Numbered from the stretch's first letter, positions 22,771-35,328 are shown. The stretch is 64,000 nucleotides of DNA from Macrolepiota albuminosa (GCA_027475525.1 JAMWFC010000046.1:1612001-1676000), one strand, 5' to 3'. Made by a program: numbers and translations. Notes: generated from the sequence alone by a model not told the origin.

Positions 22771-23676
22771 ATGGACCAAGATATTGTCCTCCATCGAACT
22801 ATCCTGCCCACAAGTATGACAACCTTCTTCGGCAACTGGCCTCATACGAAACCCCTTCCTACTCCCTCCCAAGTACGCTCTCGCACCTTTGATTCCAGTT
22901 TCGAGATACTCCAACACCGTCAACATGGCAAATATGCTCAAATTGTTTTACATATCCCCGATCTAGCTCTCGTCATCAAACACGGCCCTCGTACAACCAT
23001 CGCAGAAGGTCAAGCTCTCTGGGCACTGGCGAAATACTGCTCTCAAGTGCGAGTACCAACAGTATACGGCTGGTGCAAGGATGGAGATGAGATATTCATG
23101 TACCTCTCTTACATTGACGGCGAGCCGATCCAATCGCGTCTGTGTATCCTCAGCGAGAATGACTTCAAGGAAATTGCTGCTCAGCTAGCTCCTATGATTA
23201 AATCTATACGTCGTTTCCGACAACCTCCTCAGGACGTATTCGTGGGTTCTCCGGATCGTGGTCCCGTTCGTGATCAAATGTGGTGGCATGGATATGAACG
23301 CCCTCCAACTTCCCCGTTCCTCTCCGTCAAGGAGTTCAACGATTCACTCTTTGCCATGGCCTCCCACCTCCCCATGTTTCCAGATCACGAGTTCTTTCGA
23401 ACCTTTCGTGCGTCTCTCTCGGATGATTCTTCCATCCGATTCACTCATTCAGATTTGGCAACGACAAACATCATCATTTCGCGCACAAGTACAGAGGTAA
23501 TGGGTATCATAGACTGGCAGGAATGCGGTTGGTATCCAGAGTATTGGGAGTATGTTAAAGCCAAGCATACTGCGCCGCAAGAATGGTATAAATACGTTGA
23601 AATCGCACTAAACTCTACTTATCCACAAGAGTTGGAGGCAATTGAAAGCTACAATGGTACTGGGATATGGTTTTGA
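22771..23676 (+). CDS. APH-like (aminoglycoside phosphotransferase family) kinase
   Basis: Single-exon ORF of 301 residues with a protein kinase-like APH fold, a family widely expanded in fungi with mostly unknown substrates. The catalytic loop is FTHSDLATTN (Brenner-type H-x-D-x4-N, H226/D228/N233 from the chosen start), and the metal-binding aspartate lies in GIIDWQECGW (about D248). VIKHGPR carries the likely ATP-binding lysine, and YIDGEPI marks the hinge side. The ORF is open from 22687, but Met at 22771 is preferred because the extra 28 residues do not look conserved. No disruption is seen. It sits in a small unique island between retroelements. A real antibiotic-resistance role is unlikely, and small-molecule or choline/homoserine kinase-like activity is equally possible. 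Confidence 0.82.
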   Translation: MDQDIVLHRTILPTSMTTFFGNWPHTKPLPTPSQVRSRTFDSSFEILQHRQHGKYAQIVLHIPDLALVIKHGPRTTIAEGQALWALAKYCSQVRVPTVYGWCKDGDEIFMYLSYIDGEPIQSRLCILSENDFKEIAAQLAPMIKSIRRFRQPPQDVFVGSPDRGPVRDQMWWHGYERPPTSPFLSVKEFNDSLFAMASHLPMFPDHEFFRTFRASLSDDSSIRFTHSDLATTNIIISRTSTEVMGIIDWQECGWYPEYWEYVKAKHTAPQEWYKYVEIALNSTYPQELEAIESYNGTGIWF

Positions 23677-23856
23677 CAACCTGTGTTATACACTTTTCAA
23701 TATATCAATACCAGCACTGTAGAATCGCACTCGAGCAAGACAAAGCATATTCTTGGTTGCGTGAGATAGATCATGTGATACAAATCGCGTGAATAATAAA
23801 AATGAGGCCCAATAATACCTCAATCTATTCTAGATCTCGGAATCTCTCGCGCAGCC

Positions 23857-24430
23857 ATGTCTACTCGTCCTGTTTATCTCGTCTCTGTTCCTTTCAACAA
23901 CACGCTACCTCATTGGTGTCTCTGGATTCCCTTGGATCCAAACGTACGCCGTTCCTCTGAGTCTTCATACGTGCCTAAATCCCAATCATTTCTAGCTCCC
24001 CAACAACATTGGAAAGAAGATACATGTCGTTGGCTCACCCCAATTTGGCTTTAAAACGCAAGTCGATCACGGTTTTGACTGGGGTAAAACCCGCTCTGGA
24101 GACAATATCAGTTTATTTCTTCTTGGCTTTACCAACTCTTCCAACATTATTGATGTCCATGAGAGTGTCAAAACCGAAGACCTAAACCAGGGCGACCAGT
24201 TTGAAAAAGCTGCGGGGAAAATCAATGCGCCTCCTGCCGCTAGCAGCGATGTAATGCCAAAGGGTACAGTGTCCGAAGTTATAGCCGCACTGCGTCATGA
24301 CATTCCGGGTATGCGTCGTTGCCAGGAATGGATAACGGATTATATCTTTGCTCTTGTTGAGGCCGGTTTATTACCCGAGAGTGCACGGGCTGTCATTCTT
24401 GAGGCAAAAAAACTGAATCCTACCGACTGA
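23857..24430 (+). CDS. Conserved-looking hypothetical protein, two exons
   Basis: Exon 1 is 23857-23943 and exon 2 is 23996-24430, separated by a 52-nt intron (GTACGC...TTCTAG). Splicing gives 173 residues. The start MSTRPVYLVSVPFNNTLPHW leads into WCLWIPLD, then GKKIHVVGSPQFGFKTQVDHG, FLLGFTNS, and a helical C-terminus (CQEWITDYIFALVEAGLLP) ending KKLNPTD. I recognise no catalytic motif or targeting signal. The clean reading frame, canonical splice sites and protein-like composition support a real gene. It lies 180 bp downstream of the APH-like gene on the same strand with its own start region. Function unknown. Confidence 0.72.
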
Positions 24431-24615
24431 TCCAGTGAGCATTTGAACTCTTTTCCACCAAACCCTCATCTCATTGAGCTTTTCATGTCAGAGATGATCG
24501 ATGATCGATGATCGTTGACAGCGTGACTTAGAAAAAATTGTTTCATATTTCCATCTGAGCATGTTTGTCTTATAATGAATATCATGTAGATAAGATGAGT
24601 CTACTATAATGATGG

Positions 24616-26048
24616 TCAATATTCCACTACCAGAATGTTCATGTAAATTTCTGCTGCTTCTGACAAAACCTTTGTGCAAGAACCAACCATAGACCATACC
24701 ACTAAAAAGCAGGAGACTGGACAGACCCGTTCTGGTTTCTCTAGTTCTCCATCAGCATAGTACTGTTGGCCAGCTTGGCAAATTATCAGTGGCACTAAAC
24801 TCTCAGAGGCTGTTGTTGCCTGCATGAGGGCTGATCTGCCTCCCTCTGGGCTATCAGCTGGCATTGTGGCCCATTTGCCTCCCTTAATGGGCACCTCATA
24901 CAAGACACTGTATTTGGGCATTGCACACCAAGCTCCCATCCAAGCCAGGGAGTACAGCATCATTCCAAGTGTGGCAGAGTAATATACAGAGGCAGGGGCA
25001 GTGCTTCCATTGATCTTGTTGCTATTCCTGGAGTTTGCCCCATACAAGCATAAATTGGGGGCTAAATTGCCTCCTATATGGTACTTGCTGAGATTGGCTC
25101 CCAGCATGATGTGGCAAGTAAGTGCCTGCTGTTGTTTGTTGAGGCAGAAAATCACCTGTGGATGCATGCTGAGGCAGATAACTGCCCTGCATGAGTTGTT
25201 GCAGCAGAGAGCCACTGGCTACTAACTGCTGCAGTGGAAAGTCCACAGACTGTTGTGATGTTGTCCATAGTTGAAGTAAGGAAAAGAAAAAAAAAGAAAT
25301 TTTGAGATGTGTCTCAGCCAAGCTGCAATCAGCATTGCCAATAAATTAAGCTCTGGTATGCTTACTTAACTAGCTTGAGCACTTAATGCCCTCTAACTCC
25401 AAATACCAATCAAGCACTGCCAACTTAGCATAATGGGAGTATAGCTCTCATGTAGTATCCTCTAGGGACCATCATACTTCCAATTTGAGCATATTATACT
25501 CAATCCATTGATGCCCAATAATACACTCAACAAACTATTTGTTGTCATTCCTCACTCCAAAGTTATAAGTACCCAGGGTCAAACAATGCATTGTCAGACA
25601 CATCATACAGTTGCAGCAGCGACACATGAAACTTTGGAACAATATGTCATGTCATTCCTGCAGTGCCTGAGGCAGCTCCAACACATAGTTGTAGAGAAGT
25701 AGGTTCCATATCAAGTATACAGTATGGGCCTACCCACTTTGGGCAGTCTCAGGTTATATATTGACAAATATACTAACATTCCAACAAATATAAGCAGATC
25801 CTTCTGCCAATGATAATTCATGTTTTTTGTCTGAAACACACACATCTTGATGATTGCATTGTGCATGCATGCAATATTCTCCAGGGCCTGCCTGGCAAAA
25901 TTGACCACCCCTCAGTGGGTTGCATTGATTGCAAACTCTATTAGTGGGCACCAATTGACCCAATCTTATTGATCAGAGTGGATAACTGCCTGGAGTATCT
26001 GACTTATACTGTGGTTTGCCTGCTCAGTCTGACCATCCATCTGCAGAT
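24616..26048 (-). mobile_element. gypsy-1 fragment (integrase end, chromodomain, Q-rich ORF)
   Basis: A diverged minus-strand remnant collinear with 5790-7640 of the better copy. From right to left it contains an integrase C-terminal piece (FARQALENIACMHNAIIK at about 25860-25900), a chromodomain remnant (around 25380-25460) and the start of the extra Q-rich ORF (LQQLMQGSYLPQHASTGD and relatives, 24620-25320). Both ends are abrupt, and no LTR is present. It joins gypsy-2 coding sequence at about 26048. Its value is as a second witness that the Q-rich ORF belongs behind the chromodomain. Confidence 0.75.
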
Positions 26049-26059
26049 AGAACAAAAAA

Positions 26060-29000
26060 TCTCCAATGGCCTCTCCAGTCTTCTTCATTAAAAAGAAGGA
26101 TAGATCTCTACATCTGATTCAGGACTACCAAGTCTTGAATGCAATGACTGTAAAGAATTGCTACCCCTTACTACTCATTTCAAAGCTTGACAACAACCTC
26201 TGAGGTGCACACTACTTCACCAAGTTGGATGTCTGCTAGAGCTACAACAATGTGCGCATCAAAGAAGGTGATGAGTGGAAAGCAGCATTCTGAACAAATC
26301 ATGGACTCTTTGAACCTCTGGTAATGTTCTTTGGCCTCACTAATAGCCCTGCCACCTTCTAGACCATGATGAACAACATCTTCCAAGACATCATAGCAGA
26401 GGATGTTGTATGTGTATATTTTGATGATATTTTCATATATACCAAGACTCTAGAGGAGCATCATTGGATTACACACATCGTACTGGAATGTCTTTGCCAA
26501 CACCAGCTCTATCTTAAGCCAGAAAAGTGCGAATTTGAGCAGACTAAGATCAAATATCTTGGACTGATCATCTCTCATGGAATGGCTGAGATTGACCCAG
26601 TCAAGGTGGCTAGTGTGGCAGAGTGGCCCAAGCCTAAGAACAAAAAGGAGATTCAGGCCTTCCTGGACTTCACCAACTTCTACCAGAGGTTTATTCAGGA
26701 TTTTTCACACCATGTCTGGCCTCTCTTTAATTTCACCACTAAGGACAATCGTTGGCACTGGGATGTAGTGCAGCAGACAGCCTTTGATGCCCTCAAACAG
26801 GCAGTCACTTCAAAGCCTGTCCTTCTATTCCCAGATGACAACTCTCCCTTCTGTGTTGAAGCCAATAGCTCAGATTTTGCTACTAGAGCCATCCTCTCTC
26901 AGCAGTCAAAGAAGGATAGTAAGTGGCATCCTGTGGCTTTCTACTCCAAGAGTCTCAATGCTGTGGAGCAAAATTATGAGATCCATGACAAGGAGATGCT
27001 GGCTATCATTCAGTCATTTGAGGAGTGGCAACATTTCCTTGAGGGTGCCAGGCATAAATTTGAGGTGTGGACTGATCACAAGAACTTAGAGTACTTTCAG
27101 ATAGCCAAGAAACCTAACTGCCAACAAGCTCAATGGTTCTTGTATCTGGCCAACTTTGACTTCTCTCTACATCACAAACCTAGATGGAGCATAGGCAAGC
27201 CAGATGCACTTTCTAGATGAGCAGACCATGGTTCAGAAGCTAGCAACAATGACTATATTGTACTTCTAAAGTCAGAACTGTTTTCTATCCATGCTCTAGA
27301 GGGTGTGGTTGGCCAGGAAGAAGTAAGCATCCTTTGAGACATCCACCAAGGTAACTAGAAGGGCACTCAGGAAGATCTGGTAGCCAAGGCTGCCCTGGCC
27401 TTGCATGCTCAAGAGAGAGCTGGAGTAAAGTTAGTCTGCACCAACGAGTGGTCTTTGGAGAATGGTCTTCTCACCTTCTGGGGGCACATTTATGTTCCCA
27501 ATCTGCCAGATCTCTGAAGGCAGATTGTGGAGCAGCACCATGACTCTTGGATTGCAGATCATCCTGGTAGATGGAAGACACTGGAGCTGGTCTCTCAGAA
27601 TTACTGGTGGCCTCAAATGTCATGGTATTGGCTTCTACACCTCCACCTGTGACCTCTGCTGACTAAGCCTCATTGTTGGCCTCTCATGGGACAGCTTCAT
27701 CCTTTGCCCATTCCAGCTGAGTGTTGGAGCATGGCCTTGGTAGACTTCATTGTTGAGTTACCAGACTCTCGTGGATACAATGCAATCATGGTGGTAGTAG
27801 ATCTCTGTGGCAAGCATGCTCATTTCATTCCAACACATATCACTTGCTCTGCCATGGGCATTACTAATCTATACCAGAAGCATGTCTGGAAACTCCAAGG
27901 GTTGTCAGATGTCTACATCTCAGACCATAGACCTCAGTTTGTGGCAGAGCTTACCAGAGAACTGTATCACCTCCTCCATGTCAAACTCCACACTTCCACA
28001 GCCTACCACCTCCAGTTTGATGGCCAGACCAAGCATGTTAACTGAGAGCTAAAACAGTACCTCCAGCTCTTCTGCAATGAATGACAGGATGACTGGGATG
28101 ACCTATTACCAGAGGCAAAGTTTCAATACAACAACTGTGTACACACTGCCACCCAGATGTCTCCTTTCTTTCTAGATACTGGTCGACATCCTCGGATGGG
28201 ATTCGAGCCTCGTGGACGACCTTCAGAGAATGAAGCTGTCAATAAGTTCATAGATTAGATGAAGGCAGCCCAGGAGGAAGCCAAGGCTGCTTTAGCTAAG
28301 GCAAAGGATGACATGGCCTGCTACTATGATTGTGGATGAACTCCAGCCTCCAAGTACAAGCCTGGAGATCAAGTCTATCTGGATGTCTCTGACATTGCTA
28401 CCATCCAACCTTCTCAGAAGCTCTCTCATTGCTGTCTAGGACCCTTTTCTATAGTAAAGCAGGTAGGCCCACTAGCACTGCTGGGGCCAGAAGATGTTTC
28501 TAATGGAAAAAGAGTCAAAGAACCCTGTCATCTGTTTCTTGGTCAGCTTTTTATTGTAGAAGAAGGCAAATTTCCTTTGTTCAAAGACTTTTTCCATCAG
28601 AAATTGACATTTTAGAAATGGCATAACAGGTTTTCTTTTGACTTTTTCCTAAGAAAACACAATTGAGTGCCAGCAGTGTAGCCTATTGACTCAAGCTGCC
28701 TAGTGGAATGAGTCAACTCTATCCAGTCTTCACTATAGTGAAGCTCTCTCTAGCACCAGATGATTCAATTCCAGGTCAACATTCTACAGCCACCTCCACC
28801 TCCAGTTCTGGTAGACAATCAAGAAGAGTATGAAGTGGAGCAGATCCTAGACAGCCGACTCTTTAGGAACAAGCTTCAGTTCAAGGTCAAGTGAAAGGGC
28901 TATGGAATCAAAGACATTTCTTGGGAGCCACAAGAGAATGTCCATGCCCCTGTCTTGGTCCGGGAATTCTATCAACAGCATCCCAATGCTCTCTGGGCAA

Positions 29001-29081
29001 TCAGAGGCCTCTATTCTCTTTCCAAGGTAGACCAGGCCATTCAGAACTACTTCTATCCAGCACATCGAGATGCCATGCTCT
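26060..29081 (+). pseudogene. pol: gypsy-2 pol remnant
   Basis: Reverse transcriptase with VCVYFDDIFIYTKTLEEH (catalytic FxDD, about 26406-26460), thumb/connection (FLDFTNFYQRFIQDF), RNase H (FCVEANSSDFATRAILSQQ, NYEIHDKEMLAII, VWTDHKNLEYF) up to a stop at 27220. The integrase core is at 27686-28260 (FIVELPDSRGYNAIMVVVD, YISDHRPQFVAELTRELYHL, QFDGQTKHVN). The C-terminal chromodomain (EEYEVEQILDSRLFRNKLQF, DISWEPQENV) is at about 28825-28945. More than ten stops interrupt it. The integrase zinc module is largely unrecognisable. Confidence 0.83.
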
Positions 29082-29094
29082 AGAGAGGGGGTGA

Positions 29095-29613
29095 TGTCAG
29101 GGGACTCCTCATTTCTTCCTTCTTTCACTCTCTATTCCTTCACTCTCCTTTTATTTATTTTTTTATTTCTTCTATCATTCTCTTATTTTACTGTTTCTAT
29201 TCTTTCAACACTATCTGTTAGTACTATTCTCAGCCTTTGAGGTGCTCTGGTTCTTTAGCTATCATTCAGACAAGTGTGGGCCCTTCAGCACTGCTTCCAG
29301 ACTGCTTATATAAGCTGGAGTTTGCCTTTCTGACTTTCAAAGTCCAGAGTTTTCCTGCTTTGTTTGCACAGTTGTTTGGTTAGTCAATTTTTGAGTTTTT
29401 AAGGTTTTGTTGTACTGTACAGTTGTTTCTCATGCTTTAGAAGCTCCAGAAGCATCCAACCTGGCATAGGAAATCCCTAGACTTGTTCTCTTTAGATCTC
29501 CCTCTGCCAGGTGAGTAGTTATTATGATATTGTCAGTACATACTCTAATACACTTTGGATCTCCCTCTGCCAGCTGTGTGACTGAGCCACAGCCTCTAGA
29601 GGTCGCTCTTACA
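29095..29613 (+). repeat. 3' LTR of gypsy-2 (519 bp)
   Basis: Starts TGTCAGGGGACTCCTC and ends GTCGCTCTTACA, with a TATATAAG box at 29307-29314. It matches the solo LTR at 35682-36199 along its entire length. The purine tract AGAGAGGGGGTGA immediately precedes it. Confidence 0.88.
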
Positions 29614-32600
29614 AGGGATGACAGTTACTCAGATGAAACAAAACATTAAAAATGGAGAGCATCATACATGCTAACTGAATTGTCAGACAATGACCATATT
29701 CTCAGATGATATACAATTGAATTTCAATAGAAGAAACAGCAGAAGAACCAGGGAATACCAAATTACAAATATAATTACAAGCAAAATTTTGTTAGAAAAA
29801 ACCACATTTATTTTGAAGTGTGTGCTTTATTACAATGTCCACAATTGACTGGCTAGCACTAGTGAAAGAAATTCTGTGACCAGCCACAAGGTGAAGGGGA
29901 TTATATTAGGAAATTTGCTGTGACTGGGTCACAAAAAATGATAAAATGCTATTGGAATTACATTGGACTTTTGATAACAAATTTACAAGCAATGTCTGAC
30001 TATAAGGTAGACAACTCAAAACCCAACACTTTACATAACATTTGGATTTCATTGAGTGGTGTATTGTTGTTCCATACATGGATCATAACAGCTTTAAGAA
30101 TAAAGTGTTTCAATTGTTGCAGATTATTTGCAAACACAATTAATTTATATTCAATACCGAAAGACACAGCATACAAACTATTCAATAAGTAATGAATCAA
30201 AAGATATTGAGTATTCAGCATGCCTAGTTAGACTATGAGCAGCAACAGCTTTATACAACACAGTATGGAAAAAAGAAGACAAAGCAAAAGTATTCCTATT
30301 ATTACACTGAAACAACTGTTTTATTACAACATCAACATTGGAGATTTTATTGCTAACCAAAGAAGGTATTGAGTTGATTTCTGACACACTATGGACATTC
30401 AATAATAAATGGTCTGCAAATTTGTTGAACACTCATTGAAACAGAAAATATAATTACAAAGCAAACTATTAAGGGATAAAGATCTTGAGATAAAATGTGA
30501 ACAGAGAGAAAAAAAATCAAATGAACAACAAAGGAACAAATTAAGTTACAGAAACTGTGAATGTGTAAATGTATAACACATACCAGGAGAAATGCAAGGC
30601 ATTCAAACTAGGGGAGATTGAGAAACATAAGATTGGCATTAAAAATAAGTGATTTATTCATTGATATTAGATATTTGTGCAGCTGGGCAAACCAATCAAT
30701 ACCAAGATTCACTACAGACATACTCAATGACTGAATCAAGAACTGCAACAAATAGGACAATGTCGCTTGAGGATGAAAAGTGGTCACAAGTAAAATATGC
30801 GGGTTATGAGGTGATAATTGGAGCAAATTTAAGAAAGAAGTAGAAATAGTACTTGAACTAAAAGTAGGATAAAAAAAAACAGGAACAATAGAAGACTCCA
30901 GTAAAGCACACATGGCAATAGGCATAAATTGGCATGAAAAAAAGGTAATGAATCTTTGTCAGCAGCTTACCAAATAAGCTGACTTTGAATTTGTGGCTAT
31001 GCACATCAGATTTTCAGCTCTTTCCATTGTTTAGCATCAATTTGCATGATACATATATTCTGCAATCATTTTTGTTTTTTTGTTGGTTCCTCTCTTTATC
31101 ACTAGGTGCAGGAATGATATTTTTTGCCAAAACAATGTAAAAATACAGTGAAAATAATGCAATTAAGTTCAGATTTTTATTTAAATTTTTCTGTCAAAAT
31201 TATTTAAAAAAATATTGTAATTAAATTTTGAATGGCACTTGGTCTAATGCTCTCAAATGTATTGGAGGGACTATATTGGTCATTTTTGAGCCTAAGAACC
31301 AGAACATGCTTCCTGTGGCAATTTTTTTATTTTTCTAAGTTCAATTAAAATGTTTTTTAACAAAACTATTCAAATCAAATTCTGAAATTAATTTACATTA
31401 CAAAAGAATGTCATTCTTTGCACCCAATATATGTATGTCCTGAGCATATTTTATTGAAGATTCATATAGTGCAGAGTTAATAAATTAATGTTTTATATAG
31501 TTTGAGTCAAATCAAATATGGTTTGGGCTGAATTTTTTGCACTTAAAAAAGTAAAGGCTGAGATTGTATTTGAGCTTTTAACTACTCAGAGCATAAAAAA
31601 TCGACCAACTAATAATAATATTGAGTTGAAAAACAAAAAAAAATTAAATAAAGAATTGTTCTTTTAGTCTGTTTTTCAGTAGATATTGGTAAAAAATGCT
31701 TAAAAACTTCCTAAAAAATTACTAAAAAATCATATCTTGTACTTAGAAAAGTAAAGTTGAGATTATATGTGAGCTTTTAACTACTCAGAATATAAAATAT
31801 TAACAAATTAATGATAATATTGAAGTTGAATTTAAGGCTTGAGTTGAAAAACAAAAAGATTGAATAAAGAATTGCCTTTTTGATATTAATAGAAAATATT
31901 TAAAGACTTCCTGAAAAATCACTAAAAAATCAGAAAAAATTTAAAAGTTACTGATACACTGATTTTTAGTTTTTTTTTGAGAGTAATAAATATTGAAAAA
32001 AAAAACTAAAAAAATTCAATTTAGCTTACAATAATATTTTGACAGGTTTGTACTGAGTTGAAAGTGAGGTTGAGGCTAGGATTGAGCACTAAGTTCTATA
32101 TACATATTTGAAGCCCTAACCGAACAAAGTGAGATTAGAGTGGAGGCGAGGGAAATTTGAAGGCAAAGCCTCCAACAAATGCTTAAAGACTTTCTGAAAA
32201 ATTACTGAAAAATCAGAAAAAAATTAAAGACTACTGATACATTGATTTTTAGTTTTTTTGAAAGTGATAAATATCTGAAAAATTCACTTGTTGCTTTAGC
32301 TTGCAATAATACTTTGACAGGTTTGCACTGAGTTGGAAAGCACTGAGTTGGGAAATACCAAGGCCTTAATCAAACAAAGTGAGATTAGGGTAGAGGCTTA
32401 GTTGGGGGAGTTTTGGAAGCAAAGCCCCCCAACAAGCTATAAAATTCGTGCCGAAGGCACAAATCATAGCTCATCTCTATATAATGTGACAACACCTGGG
32501 AAATGATCTGATTAGTCAGTTCTGACTAATGCTGACAAATAATTGCCTTTTTCATTTGTTTTTTGCTGACACACTGATTTTAATTTTTTTGAAGATTTAT

Positions 32601-33450
32601 AAATGCTTAATAAAAATCCAAAAAAATTCAAGAAAATTCTATATAGCCTACAATAATGCTTTGAGAGTTGTGGAAGGAACTGAGTTGAGGATTAAGCATT
32701 GAGTTGCAATCACCAAGGCCTTGACCAAACAAAGTGAGGTTGAGGCTGAGATTAAGCATTGAGTTGCAATCACTGAGGCCTTATGAGGTTAGGATGGAGG
32801 CTTAGTTGGGGAGGGGGGGGTTTGGAGGCAAAGCCCCCAACAAGCTACGAAATTCATGCCAAAGGCACAAATTGTAGCTCATAATATATATCCTGGATCA
32901 CAAAGCTAGGTGATATGCATTATGCATAAAGTAACCTTATATAGTGCATCCCAGCATAGTTCTGGCACAAATCCCATGCAATATTAGATTTATGCATCAT
33001 GAGGTCATGCATTATGAGATAGTCTACTATACAAGGTCATGTAGAGTTGCCAAGCAACCATTGTTACTTTTTTGGTAATCCAAGAGAATTTCACCTGAGC
33101 TTTCATAGTTTTAAACAAACAAACTGCAAAGTTTTCTTTGAGTCAGAGTTGAACAATTTATTCACTGTCTCAGTTATTGCTCTGTTACTAGGCAACTATG
33201 GGACTGGATAACGATGGACGGTGGCTGTGGTTTTAGCCAGACCTATGATACAAGGCAATAGACAAGGAATTTTGGACCATGTTGCATTGTATAATGTTCC
33301 AAAATAAAAAGGGCAAAAAAATGGATATGGGAGTTAGTGCGAGTCCGTTGATCAGTGTGTTGAAACTTGACCCCAAATAAGTGTTTTTTTATCTTTGTTA
33401 ATCTTTGAGCAAAATCGGCATCAACTCTTCAAGTTGGTACGTCATGCTGA
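29614..33450. other. AT-rich tract without recognisable genes
   Basis: About 3.8 kb with visibly lower GC than both flanks and no long reading frame. Minus-strand open stretches at 30000-30432 and 30608-30925 have some protein-like flavour (one ends LGIDWFAQLHKYLISMNKSL, faintly like a retropepsin ILGxDW motif), which hints at a heavily decayed element. I would not annotate them as genes. The part 31540-32890 holds diverged tandem repeats. Confidence 0.55.
31540..32890. repeat. Cluster of diverged long tandem repeats
   Basis: A unit of about 200 bp (GAGCTTTTAACTACTCAGA ... AATAAAGAATTG ... CTTCCTGAAAAATCACTAAA) occurs at about 31546 and 31746. A second unit of roughly 250-330 bp (CAATAATACTTTGACAGG ... 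ACCAAACAAAGTGAGGTT ... GGAGGCAAAGCCTCCAAC ... GCACAAATCATAGCTC) recurs around 32025, 32285 and 32645. Copies are 75-90 percent alike by eye. Confidence 0.6.
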
Positions 33451-33803
33451 TGTCACAGCATTTCGCAATAACGTATATTTGATTGTATAGTACAATATAT
33501 TCTGGAGTCAAGAAACGAAGATGGTTTTATATGTTAGTATAAATAATAGATCAAATATAATATAGCCGTCACCTGAAGTCAAGAAACAAAGATGGTTTTG
33601 ACTCCAGAAATCCAGGGTCTTTTAACTACACAAAATGGTAAGACATTTGGAGCTCTGTGGAGAGCATTTTAAATGGTGATAAGTAATCAATATAAAGAGA
33701 ATTTGAAAAACTAAGATAATAGTAAAACATACGATAGTATTACACTATTGCATGATATTATATGCAATAGTACTGCTGGAGCTGCTAGTTATTTTCCTTG
33801 TCA
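33451..33803 (-). repeat. 3' LTR of copia (353 bp)
   Basis: TGTCACAGC...CCTTGTCA on the plus strand. The pol stop codon (GACAAGGAAAATAACTAG on the minus strand) lies inside it, so the ORF overlaps the LTR. It contains an internal near-repeat of GGAGTCAAGAAACGAAGATGG. Confidence 0.88.
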
Positions 33804-33995
33804 CTCCCACTTGACGGCAGCAGCGGCAATAATACACCAAGTCTTGTACAATGTTTTTTGAAGGTTTCCTTCAGTAAAGCTTTTGTGAGGGCATCTGCTA
33901 TCATGTCACGAGTTGAGATGTATTGAAGCTTTATGTTTCCACAAGCAATGTGTTCATGGATAAAATGGAAGCAAATGTCAATGTGTTTGGCTCAT

Positions 33996-34922
33996 TGATG
34001 ACGCCCAGAGTTTGGTCAGTAACAAATATAGCAATAGTGTTACCATACCAAAAGCTTTGCGTTGGGCACGCTAAAAGTGATGTGAGGAGTCCTGGACAGG
34101 TCCCAGAGAACACGCCTATGAAAATAAAGTAAAGTCGGAAAAAGGTCAGCAAGTGTCAAGCGCTAAGACAAAAGCGCTTAGGAAAAAAGTGGTAAGTGAA
34201 CACGGCAAAGTGGCAAGAACACCATAAGCTTAGCGAAGTCTAAGCAACGTTAATGCCTGCTGTAGCTGCAAGGCACGAGTTTATCAAAGGCTAGTGATAG
34301 TCTACAACTGCCGATGACTTCGATGTTGCTGACCGTAAATGAGATCTGGACTGTAAGGGAGATTGGAGTAAGGGGAGCAGGAAACTCTGTTTTTGGTTGC
34401 ATATGTACAAGTTGGTAAGTACTTTTTATACTACAAGGAGTTCACCATCGCCAGTGACTAACCATTGCCACAGAGCGGTAAACTAGAAAATTTTATAGGG
34501 GTAGCTCCAATGGTTTCAGATCCCTACCGTCCATTTAAGACCCTTAGCAATGCCAGGTGGCAGATCGCGATGCTAAACCATCAATCCATCACCCTTCTGT
34601 CTGTCCAAAATGCTTAGCGATGTCAGGCGCCAAATTGAGGTGCTAAGTGGTGTCAGACGCCAAGGTCAAATGCCAAGCTGTCCGTCAGCTTTTGATAGAT
34701 CGTCAGTCTTCTTTCCAAGCGCTGTCATCAGTGACTGATGCCATCTGTCAGTTGTTATTCTTGCTGCCATCGGCGCTATCATTGATCGGATTTGCTTCTT
34801 GCTGTACACGGCCATCAAATATCGCCAAAATTAGTTAATTAGCATGCACTAAGGTATCCTGAGCCAGTGCCACGTTGCCGTAGCCTGCCGTTGATGCACT
34901 GATCCTGTATGGGGTCCTATCA
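33996..34922 (-). mobile_element. Solo LTR of a third LTR family, copy 2, inside copia
   Basis: Reverse-complement copy of 14709-15731: TGATGACG...CCTATCA on the plus strand, 927 bp, with target duplication TCAT (33992-33995) / TCGT (34923-34926). The TATAAAA box is on the minus strand at 34433-34440. It interrupts the copia RNase H between conserved codons for GHSR and AKHIDI. Confidence 0.85.
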
Positions 34923-35328
34923 TCGTGAGTGTCCAACAGAATTTTTAGATAGAGCTATACTCCCAGTGTTGTCAGTATGAATAATTGTAGCTTCAACTTG
35001 CTCAAAATCTAAATCTTGCAGCAGATTATGCAGCCAGATGGCCTCACAAATAGCATTAGCTGATGCAATATATTCAGCCTCAACCATAGAGATAGCAGTT
35101 ACCAACTGCTTTCTGGATGACCACGAGATAAGACTTCTGTTGACGTTGTAACACCATCCACTGATGGATCGCCTGTCATATTGGTCTTGTGCCCAGTTGA
35201 TGTCACTCCATCTGACTAGGGTTACCTTGTTGGTTTCCAATCCTCTCAATTTTAAACTATAAGCTTTAGTGCCTTTCAGGTAGCGCAATACTCGTTTACA
35301 GCATGCAAGATGAGATATGCTGAGGTTA

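Larger units (their letters stand above)
26049..29613 (+). mobile_element. 5'-truncated gypsy-2 chromovirus with 3' LTR
   Basis: Begins within reverse transcriptase ([19 protein letters not shown]) and runs through RNase H, integrase and chromodomain to a polypurine tract (29082-29094) and a 519-bp 3' LTR. Gag, protease, 5' LTR and the start of RT are missing. Stops are nearly all TGA or TAG, replacing CGA or CAG codons of the inferred ancestor, so methylation-type C to T decay is likely. A second RT fragment of this family is at 19478-20003 and a solo LTR is at 35682-36199. Confidence 0.85.

Noticed and set aside
30608..30925. Minus-strand frame with a faint retropepsin-like LGIDWF motif.
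   Set aside because: No DSG partner, no neighbouring RT and heavy AT bias. Too weak to call an element.
33996..34152. Open frame reading toward copia-like sequence (TQSFWYGNTIAIFVTDQTLG) seemed part of copia RNase H.
   Set aside because: It lies inside the solo LTR. Removing 33996-34922 joins GHSR to AKHIDI exactly, so the frame is accidental.
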